A stretch of 6,493 nucleotides of DNA from an uncultured Verrucomicrobiales bacterium (GTDB taxonomy: Bacteria; Verrucomicrobiota; Verrucomicrobiae; Limisphaerales; CANJSG01). The notes under the pieces were generated by a model, which was given only the letters and a program-made list of their open reading frames with translations, was not told where the DNA came from and did not search any database. Shown piece by piece: positions 1 through 5,455 of the stretch. Within the stretch, counting starts at the first letter, position 1. The number at the start of each line of letters is the position of its first letter. Position numbers and translations under genes: made by a program. The DNA is taken from the NCBI GenBank assembly GCA_946480965.1, contig CAMLMI010000276.1, positions 1-6,493 of the forward strand, written 5' to 3'.

Positions 1-1
1 C

Positions 2-1252
2 GCGCTGCTCGGCGCGGAGGAGTTCAATTTCGGCACCGCCGCCCTCGTGGCCGCTGGCTGCGCCATGTTCCGCGTCTGCCACCTGAACACCTGCCCGGTC
101 GGCGTCGCCACCCAGAAGGACGAGCTCCGGCTCAAGTTCCGCGGCAAGCCCGAGAACCTCGTGGCCTACTTCAACTCCGTCTCCCAGGAAGTCCGCGAGA
201 TCCTGGCCGAGCTCGGCTTCCGCAGGCTCGACGAGGTCATCGGCCGCACCGACCTGCTGGACCGCAAGGCCCTCACCGAGTTCCCCGAGGAGCTGCGGCC
301 CAAGATCGCCAGCCTGCACCTCGACCGGTTGCTCTACCAGGTGGACCCCAGCGGCAACTCCACCCGCATCCACACCCGCGAGCGCAACGAACGCTTCGGC
401 GACAGCTCGCTCGACGACAAGATCATGTCCGACGCCCGCGTGGCGCTCCAGGGCAACGGCGTGGCCAAGCTCAGCTACAAGATCAACAACACCCACCGGA
501 ACATCGGCACCAAGGTCTCCGGCCAGATCGGCTTCACCTATGGCGACGAGGGCCTGCCCGACGGGTCGCACATCGACATCACGCTCAACGGCAGCGCCGG
601 CCAGAGCTTCGGCACCTTCCTGTCGAAGAGCATCCGGTTGAAGCTCGTCGGCGAGGCCAACGACTACGTCGGCAAGGGCATGAACGGCGGCGAGATCGTC
701 GTGCGCCCGCCCGCCGGGGTGAAGTTCACCTGGGCCGACCAGAGCATCGTGGGCAACACCTGCCTCTACGGCGCCACCGGCGGCCAGCTCTTCGCCGCCG
801 GACGCGCCGGTGAACGCTTCGCCGTCCGCAACTCCGGCGCCACCGCCGTGGTCGAGGGCGTGGGCGACCACGGCTGCGAATACATGACCGGCGGCAAGGT
901 CGTCGTGCTGGGCGAAACCGGCCGCAACTTCGGCGCGGGCATGTCCGGCGGACGGGCCTACGTCTTCGATCCCGAGAACAAGTTCGGCAAGCGCTACAAC
1001 AACCAGATGGTCGGCATCGAGCGCTTCAGCGCCGAGGACGAGGAGAAGCAGGTCCAGGCCCTGATCTACGCGCACCTCGAAGCCACCGAGTCTCCCCGCG
1101 CCAACAACATCCTGAAGAACTGGTCCGAGACCCGGAACCAGTTCTGGGTCGTCGTGCCCCATCCCGCCACCGCCCCTCCCGGAGCGGCTCCGGTGCACGA
1201 GGTGGAGAAGAAGTCCGCGAGCGGCGACACGGTGATCATCAAGAAGCCGTAG
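2..1252 (+). CDS. gltB: Glutamate synthase large (alpha) subunit, C-terminal fragment
   Basis: This is the last 416 residues of the large subunit of glutamate synthase (GOGAT). The enzyme makes two glutamates from 2-oxoglutarate and glutamine in the cytoplasm, the second step of GS-GOGAT ammonia assimilation. The frame is open at the left edge, so the glutaminase domain and most of the FMN synthase domain lie outside the window. The fragment begins in the conserved ALLGAEEF segment. Fragment residues C20, C26 and C31 form the C-x5-C-x4-C pattern of the GltB 3Fe-4S cluster, followed by HLNTCPVGVATQ. Residues about 135-325 are the Gly-rich GXGXG right-handed beta-helix domain, with repeated G-x-x-G-x-x-x-G patterns such as GKGMNGGEIVV and GAGMSGGRAYV. 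The C-terminal tail is Pro/Ala-rich and variable. An ATG at 65 or GTG at 47 is internal, not the real start. A terminator follows 18 bp after the stop, so gltD is not downstream. From this fragment I cannot tell an NAD(P)H-dependent enzyme from a ferredoxin-dependent one. Confidence 0.96.
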   Translation, partial: ALLGAEEFNFGTAALVAAGCAMFRVCHLNTCPVGVATQKDELRLKFRGKPENLVAYFNSVSQEVREILAELGFRRLDEVIGRTDLLDRKALTEFPEELRPKIASLHLDRLLYQVDPSGNSTRIHTRERNERFGDSSLDDKIMSDARVALQGNGVAKLSYKINNTHRNIGTKVSGQIGFTYGDEGLPDGSHIDITLNGSAGQSFGTFLSKSIRLKLVGEANDYVGKGMNGGEIVVRPPAGVKFTWADQSIVGNTCLYGATGGQLFAAGRAGERFAVRNSGATAVVEGVGDHGCEYMTGGKVVVLGETGRNFGAGMSGGRAYVFDPENKFGKRYNNQMVGIERFSAEDEEKQVQALIYAHLEATESPRANNILKNWSETRNQFWVVVPHPATAPPGAAPVHEVEKKSASGDTVIIKKP

Positions 1253-1270
1253 CCGACGAATTCCCCAAGG

Positions 1271-1304
1271 AAAACGGCGGACCCGAAACCGGGTCCGCCG
1301 TTTT
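1271..1304. terminator. Bidirectional intrinsic terminator between convergent genes
   Basis: This is a perfect 15-bp inverted repeat: arms 1271-1285 and 1290-1304, loop AAAC at 1286-1289. The core of each arm is GC-rich and the outer four pairs are A-T, so each strand ends its stem in TTTT. The hairpin starts 18 bp after the gltB stop and lies 58 bp beyond the stop of the opposing DUF1552 gene, so it can serve both convergent transcripts. The plus strand has an extra T-rich stretch (GCTTTC) after the T-run, which favours gltB as its main user. Confidence 0.9.
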
Positions 1305-1362
1305 GCTTTCTGCCCGTTTGATTGGGCCCCGTCTGGACGCAACCACGCGGGCTCCTACCGAC

Positions 1363-2766
1363 TCACACACCCTTCAAGCGGCCGGTCGAATCGCCCAAGC
1401 GTTCGATGCCGTCCGCGCCCATCAGGTCGGACATGGTCAGCAGCAGGTTGCTCATCGGTTGGCCGCCAAACTTGGCGAAGCGGCCCGGAGTGATGCGACC
1501 GCCGCCGCCGCCCGCGAGGATCAGGGGCAGGTTGTCGTGCGAGTGCTTGTTGCCGTCGCAGTTGCCGCTGCCATAGACGATCATCGAGTTTTGCAGCAGC
1601 GACTTGCCGTCCACGTCCTCGGTGTCGTGCATCTTCTGGAGGAACCGGGACAGCCGCTCCACATACCAGCGGTCGATCTGCGCGACCTTCTGGATCATGT
1701 CCTGGTTGTTCTGGTGATGGGTGAGGTTGTGGTGGCCCTCGGAGATGCCGATCTCGGGGAAGGGCCGGTTGCTGCCCTCGCTCGCCATCAGGAAGGTGGA
1801 GATGCGCGTCGAATCGGTGCGGAAGGCGAGCACCATCATGTCGAACATCAGGTCGATGTGTTCGGCGTAGCTGGCGGGAATCCCGGCCGGCGTCTCCATG
1901 TCGGGATCGGGCGTCTGGCCGTCGAACTTCTCGGCCAGCTCGATGCGTTTCTCGATCTCGCGGACGCTGGTCAGGTATTCGTCGAGCTTGTCGCGGTCGC
2001 GCGCGCTCATCTTGCCCTGGAGATCGCGGGCGTCGGAGAGGACGAAGTCGAGGATCGAGCGCTGCTGCTGCTGGCGGCGGACGAGGTTCTGGGCGCGTTC
2101 GCCGGGAGCGCCGCTGCCGAAGAGCCGCTCGAAGACGAGGCGCGGATTGGGCTCGGGCGCGACGGGCGTGGCGTCGCCCTTCCACGAGAGGTTGTATTGG
2201 TAGGCGCAGGAATAGCCGGAGTCGCAGTTGCCCGACTTGCGGACCTTGTCGCTGGTCAGTTCCAGGGACGGGAAGCGGGTCAGGTGGCCGACCTTCTGGG
2301 CGACCAACTGGTCGATGGACGGGCCGGCCTTGATGTCGGAACCGGCGGTCTTCCGCACCCGCACGCCGGTGAGGAAGGTGCCGCTGGCGCGCGCGTGGTC
2401 GCCCGCCCCGTCGGGTCCGGCGGTGGCATTGAGGTGGTCCAGGCCACCGAGCATCTGGATCTGGCCCTTGAGGCCCTCCAACGGCTTCAGCGTCTCCGCC
2501 AGCTCGTAGGACGAGCCCTCGCCCTTCGGCCACCAGGTGTGCTGGATCATGCCGTTGGGCACATAGACGAAGGCCATGCGCAGCGGCGCTCCGGTGACGG
2601 CCTTGGCGGCGGCGGGCGCGGCCGCAGCGCTCAGGGTCAATGGCCGGAACGACTCGAACGCGGGCAGGGCCAGGCAGGCTCCCAGCCCCCGCAGAAATGT
2701 GCGGCGGCTCAGTTGGGCGCGCCTTTCGGCGGCGATCTCCTCGGGACGAAGCATTGTCTTTTTCAT
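1363..2766 (-). CDS. Tat-exported DUF1552 (HXXSHH family) protein
   Basis: This 467-residue protein belongs to the DUF1552 family (Pfam HXXSHH, PF07586), common in Planctomycetota and Verrucomicrobiota and without a known biochemical function. A twin-arginine signal lies at residues 20-40: SRRTFLRG, then a short hydrophobic stretch and an Ala-rich spacer to about residue 57. It therefore probably leaves the cytoplasm folded. Family-like segments are MAFVYVPNGM (64-73), HARASGTFLTG (124-134), a Cys pair in CDSGYSC (181-187) and NPRLVFERLFG (207-217). The family's His motif appears as HNLTHH (346-351), with Thr where the family name has Ser. GNCDGNKHSHDNLP (401-414) is a second His-rich site. 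Family knowledge stops at sequence conservation; metal binding is my inference. I chose the ATG at 2766 because it overlaps the upstream TGA as ATGA. An ATG four codons later (2754) is also possible. The frame stays open upstream to 3000, but that part lies inside the neighbouring gene and precedes the Tat motif, so it is not coding. Confidence 0.93.
   Translation of the reverse strand: MKKTMLRPEEIAAERRAQLSRRTFLRGLGACLALPAFESFRPLTLSAAAAPAAAKAVTGAPLRMAFVYVPNGMIQHTWWPKGEGSSYELAETLKPLEGLKGQIQMLGGLDHLNATAGPDGAGDHARASGTFLTGVRVRKTAGSDIKAGPSIDQLVAQKVGHLTRFPSLELTSDKVRKSGNCDSGYSCAYQYNLSWKGDATPVAPEPNPRLVFERLFGSGAPGERAQNLVRRQQQQRSILDFVLSDARDLQGKMSARDRDKLDEYLTSVREIEKRIELAEKFDGQTPDPDMETPAGIPASYAEHIDLMFDMMVLAFRTDSTRISTFLMASEGSNRPFPEIGISEGHHNLTHHQNNQDMIQKVAQIDRWYVERLSRFLQKMHDTEDVDGKSLLQNSMIVYGSGNCDGNKHSHDNLPLILAGGGGGRITPGRFAKFGGQPMSNLLLTMSDLMGADGIERLGDSTGRLKGV
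2763..2766 (-). promoter_or_regulatory. ATGA stop-start overlap coupling the DUF1592 and DUF1552 genes
   Basis: On the minus strand the bases 2766-2763 read ATGA: the ATG opens the DUF1552 gene and the TGA closes the upstream DUF1592-type gene. The 20 bases before this ATG (CCGCAACCCAACCCGAGCC region) show no clear Shine-Dalgarno sequence. The DUF1552 protein is therefore probably made by ribosomes terminating on the upstream gene and restarting. This keeps the two products co-expressed, and it decides the start chosen for the downstream gene. Confidence 0.65.
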
Positions 2767-5225
2767 GGCTCGGGTTGGGTTGCGGAGACGACCTCCAGTT
2801 TGCGGTCCTTGGAAATGGCGGCGGTTTCGGTGGGCTCGGCCCGGCGCTGGAACGGGGCCGACTCGATCACGCCGAAGAGCAGCGCGGAGAATCGGCCATC
2901 CTCGGCTTCGAGCCGCTCGACGATCCGGTCCATCGTTTCCACGTCGTAGTAGTCCAGCCCACGTCCGAGGGCGAAGGTGAAGAACTTCTCGGTCAGGCAA
3001 TGGTAGAAGTCCTGCCTGCGATCATTGGCCAAGATGCGCTTCAGGCCCTTCACGTCCTCGAACTTCTCCCCGGTGATGAGCTGGCCGGAGGATTCGATCG
3101 GTTGCTGGCGTTCCTTGTCCCGCCAGAGCCCCATCGCGTTGAAGTTCTCCAGCGCCAGGCCCAGCGGGTCCATGCGCGAGTGGCAGGAATGGCAGAGCGG
3201 CGACTCCAGGTGCATCGCCAGGGATTCGCGCAGCGTCGGCTCGCGGTCCTTGACGTCCACCTTGGCCGCCTCCAGCGCCGGGACGTTCTCGGGCGGCGGC
3301 GGCGGCGGGGTGCCGAGGATGTTCTCGAGGATGAACATGCCGCGCTTCACGGGCGAGGTGCGGTCGGGATTGGACGTGACCGCGAGGATCGCTCCCTGGG
3401 TGAGGATGCCGCCGCGCGGGCTGTCGGCCGGGAGACGCACGAGGCGCATCTGGTCGCCGGACACGTTGGTCAGACCGTAGAACTTCGCCAAAGTCTCGTT
3501 CAGGAAGGTGTAGTCGGCATCCAGCAGCTCCGCGACGTTCCGGTCGGTCTTGGCCACGTAGTCGAAGGTCATCTCCGTCTCGCGCCGCATGGCCAGGCGC
3601 GTCTCCCGGTCCAGCTCCACCCGCGGACGGAAGCGGCGGGCACCCTGCCCACGACCCTCGTCGCGGGAAAGGACCGCCCGGGAATTGATCGGCACGCCCT
3701 CGATGTCGCGCACCTGGAGCCATTGCCCGACGAAGTTGTTGATCATCTCCCGCGACCGGTCGTCCGCCATCATCCGGCGCACCTGGGCCGTCTGGTTCTT
3801 GCGCAGCTCGCCCTTGGCCGCCAGGTCCAGCAGCTCCTGGTCCGGCATCGTGGCCCAGAGGAAATACGACAGCCGCGACGCCAGCGAATACTCGTCCACC
3901 AGCGGGTCTTCCTTCTTCGAACGGCTCGGCAGCGTCTCCTCCATCCGGAACAGGAAGCGCGGAGACGCCAGCACCGCGACCATGCCCCGCGCCGCCGCCG
4001 CCTCGAAGCCCAGTCCCAGCTCGGCTGCCTGCTTTTCGGCGAAAGCCACCAGCTTCTTCACGTAGTCGGGATCGGATGGCCGACGGAAGGCCCGGGTCGC
4101 GAAGCGCTCCAGCACGCGGCCCAGCGCCGCGCGGCGCTCGGCGTCGTTCTTGGGCGCGTCGCCGGAGAAGAAGCGGTCGTAGTTCGCCGGGCGTTGGCGG
4201 AACTCCGGTTCCAGCGGTCCCTCGATGCGGACGCTCTCCACCTCCATCTCCACCGAGAACTTCTTCTGGTCCTTCGGCACGAGCGGCTTCAGGTCGAAAG
4301 CCAGCAGGCGTTTCCCGGGAGTCCATTTCTCCTCCAGCGTCCAGGTGGTCCGCTTGCCGTTCTCCCACTGGAATTCGTCGGCCTTCTTCTCCTGCCCGTC
4401 GATGCTGAAGGCGAACCGGCTCCGGCCCGGATCAAAGTCGAAGGAACCGCGCACGACGAGATCGACGTGGACGCGATAGGTGCCCGGCTTGGACAGATCG
4501 ACCGCCCGCTCCGCGCGGGCCTCGTCGTAGAAGGACATCCGCCGCGCGTTGCCCGCGTCGCCTTGCCGCCGGAATTCGCGTCCGGAGAACTCCCGCGCAG
4601 GGACGACCCACGGCACCGTCGGCACGGCGTTGGAAACGATGGTCTCGGCCGCCTTCAGGTATTTCTCCAGCAGCAACGGCGAGAGCGACAGCACGTCGCC
4701 GATGTTGTCGAACCCGTAGCCCGTGTCGTCCGGCGGGAATTCCTCGTCCGTCCGGAACTGCACGCCCATGAGGTCGCGGATGGTGTTCTGGTATTCGCGC
4801 CGGTTGAGGCGGCGGACGGTGACCCGGCCGGCCTCGGGCCGCTTGGGATCGAGCTCGAAGGCGTCGCGTTTGATCCAGTGCTCCAGCCTGGCGATCTCCT
4901 CGGCCGTCGGCTGCGGCTTGTCCGGCGGCGGCATCAACCCGGCGCGGACGTTCCTCAGCACGGCCAGCCAGAGCCGCTTGTCGTCCACCAGCTTGTCCGT
5001 GGAGGGATGCTCGTCGAAGGCGACCTTGCCCTTGTCCATCCCGTCGCCGTGGCAGTCGTAGCAATACTTGATCAGCACGGGCTCGACGGACTTCTTGTAG
5101 TTCGCCACCGGGGCGGAGTCCTTGCCCCAGGCCGGAACGGCCGAAGCCAGGAACAAAAGAAGCGCTCCGGCGAGACCGAGGATTCTCGGCCCGCTCTGCC
5201 GGGGCTCATGGAACGAAACAGGCAT
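2763..5225 (-). CDS. Secreted dihaem DUF1587/DUF1595/DUF1592/DUF1588/DUF1585 protein
   Basis: This 820-residue exported protein has the multidomain architecture of planctomycete 'cytochrome c' proteins; its role is not established. Residues 13-34 form a Sec signal peptide (hydrophobic core ILGLAGALLLFLASAV, probable cleavage after AWG). Residues about 43-122 are a PSCyt1-like haem domain with CYDCH (55-59) and MPPP (98-101), where M98 could be the distal ligand. DUF1587 spans about 135-200 (RRLNRREYQNTIRDLMG). A beta-rich stretch at about 230-335 resembles the carbohydrate-binding-like region in this family. DUF1595 is about 360-425 (FATRAFRRPSDPDY), DUF1592 about 407-510 (SPRFLFRMEE, SRLSYFLWATMPD) and DUF1588 about 545-650 (LLDADYTFLNETLA, TSPVKRGMFILENILGTPPPPPP). 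DUF1585 is about 662-795 and carries a second haem motif, CHSCH (678-682), in LCHSCHSRMDPLG. The ATG at 5225 sits just before the signal peptide. The in-frame TTG at 5318 would add 31 residues and is less likely. No good Shine-Dalgarno precedes the ATG. It overlaps the DUF1552 gene by 4 bp. Confidence 0.93.
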   Translation of the reverse strand: MPVSFHEPRQSGPRILGLAGALLLFLASAVPAWGKDSAPVANYKKSVEPVLIKYCYDCHGDGMDKGKVAFDEHPSTDKLVDDKRLWLAVLRNVRAGLMPPPDKPQPTAEEIARLEHWIKRDAFELDPKRPEAGRVTVRRLNRREYQNTIRDLMGVQFRTDEEFPPDDTGYGFDNIGDVLSLSPLLLEKYLKAAETIVSNAVPTVPWVVPAREFSGREFRRQGDAGNARRMSFYDEARAERAVDLSKPGTYRVHVDLVVRGSFDFDPGRSRFAFSIDGQEKKADEFQWENGKRTTWTLEEKWTPGKRLLAFDLKPLVPKDQKKFSVEMEVESVRIEGPLEPEFRQRPANYDRFFSGDAPKNDAERRAALGRVLERFATRAFRRPSDPDYVKKLVAFAEKQAAELGLGFEAAAARGMVAVLASPRFLFRMEETLPSRSKKEDPLVDEYSLASRLSYFLWATMPDQELLDLAAKGELRKNQTAQVRRMMADDRSREMINNFVGQWLQVRDIEGVPINSRAVLSRDEGRGQGARRFRPRVELDRETRLAMRRETEMTFDYVAKTDRNVAELLDADYTFLNETLAKFYGLTNVSGDQMRLVRLPADSPRGGILTQGAILAVTSNPDRTSPVKRGMFILENILGTPPPPPPENVPALEAAKVDVKDREPTLRESLAMHLESPLCHSCHSRMDPLGLALENFNAMGLWRDKERQQPIESSGQLITGEKFEDVKGLKRILANDRRQDFYHCLTEKFFTFALGRGLDYYDVETMDRIVERLEAEDGRFSALLFGVIESAPFQRRAEPTETAAISKDRKLEVVSATQPEP

Positions 5226-5285
5226 GGTTTTCGGGCTGGATCGCCGGTCGGCCGCAGCGGCCGTGCGCCTTCCGGCATGGATCGC

Positions 5286-5318
5286 GTTATAGACTCTCCA
5301 CAACGGGTCGGGATTCAA
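5286..5318 (-). promoter_or_regulatory. Weak candidate promoter for the DUF1592-DUF1552 unit
   Basis: On the minus strand a TATAAC hexamer (5291-5286) lies about 60 bp before the ATG at 5225, in the only clearly A/T-richer part of the gap. A TTGAAT hexamer lies upstream (5318-5313). The spacer is 21 bp, longer than the usual 16-18 for a sigma70-type site, so the -35 match may be chance and only the -10 may be real. The placement fits: it lies after the terminator of the upstream gene and before the start. Confidence 0.22.
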
Positions 5319-5360
5319 CCGAAAGGCGGCAAAAATCTACCCGCGCTCCGCCCGGCGCGC

Positions 5361-5382
5361 GCCTCACCGTTTTCGGGGAGGC
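5361..5382. repeat. Imperfect hairpin in the 5' leader region of the DUF1592 gene
   Basis: Arms 5361-5369 and 5374-5382 pair with one A/G mismatch around a TTTT loop. No T-run follows on either strand, so it is not a standard terminator. It lies between the upstream gene's terminator and the promoter candidate. It may be a remnant, a second structural part of the termination region, or chance in GC-rich DNA. Confidence 0.3.
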
Positions 5383-5390
5383 CCCGCTAA

Positions 5391-5423
5391 GAAAACGGCC
5401 CGGAACGCGAACGTTCCGGGCCG
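5391..5423 (-). terminator. Intrinsic terminator of the right-edge secreted repeat protein gene
   Basis: This is a perfect 12-bp inverted repeat with arms 5396-5407 and 5412-5423 and a 4-base loop, read TTCG on the minus strand. On that strand the stem is followed at once by TTTTC (5395-5391). It begins 32 bp after the TAA of the gene at 5456, so it ends that transcript and separates it from the DUF1592-DUF1552 unit. The plus strand has no T-run after the stem, so it works in one direction only. Confidence 0.85.
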
Positions 5424-5455
5424 CCGTGTCCGGACCCATCGGCCCGGGATCCGCC

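Noticed and set aside
2059..2076. CTG triplet run in the DUF1552 gene
   Set aside because: It encodes RQQQQR in a helical stretch of the protein and is too short to be called a repeat element.
1355..2533. Minus-strand open frames of 392 codons (1355-2533) and 448 codons (3022-4368) in other frames of the real genes
   Set aside because: Their translations are Arg/Pro/Gly-rich with no motifs, and they lie entirely inside genes with strong family evidence in the other frame.
2673..2703. A possible lipoprotein box (LGAC) ending at C31 in the DUF1552 N-terminus
   Set aside because: The hydrophobic stretch between the twin Arg and this Cys is only about eight residues, too short for a lipoprotein signal, and the hydrophobic/Ala-rich region continues past it. 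A cleavable or uncleaved Tat signal fits better.
1303..2949. A 548-codon plus-strand open frame opposite the DUF1552 gene
   Set aside because: It would begin inside the terminator hairpin at 1303, has low-complexity V/L/A/G/H-rich translation, and mirrors the DUF1552 codons. It is a shadow of GC-biased coding.
2767..3000. Extending the DUF1552 protein upstream to 3000
   Set aside because: This 78-residue extension is Arg/Gly/Pro-rich, lies inside the C-terminal DUF1585 coding region of the upstream gene, and would bury the Tat motif in the interior.
3293..3308. A run of GGC triplets resembling a simple repeat
   Set aside because: On the minus strand it encodes the TPPPPPP segment of DUF1588, a conserved family feature, so it is coding rather than a free microsatellite.
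2640..5390. A 916-codon plus-strand open frame opposite the dihaem protein gene
   Set aside because: It is antisense to a gene with clear family motifs. Its translation is dominated by R, L, H, Q, A and G with no recognisable domain, as expected when a strongly GC3-biased gene is read on the other strand. It also runs across the divergent leader and both starts of the minus-strand genes.
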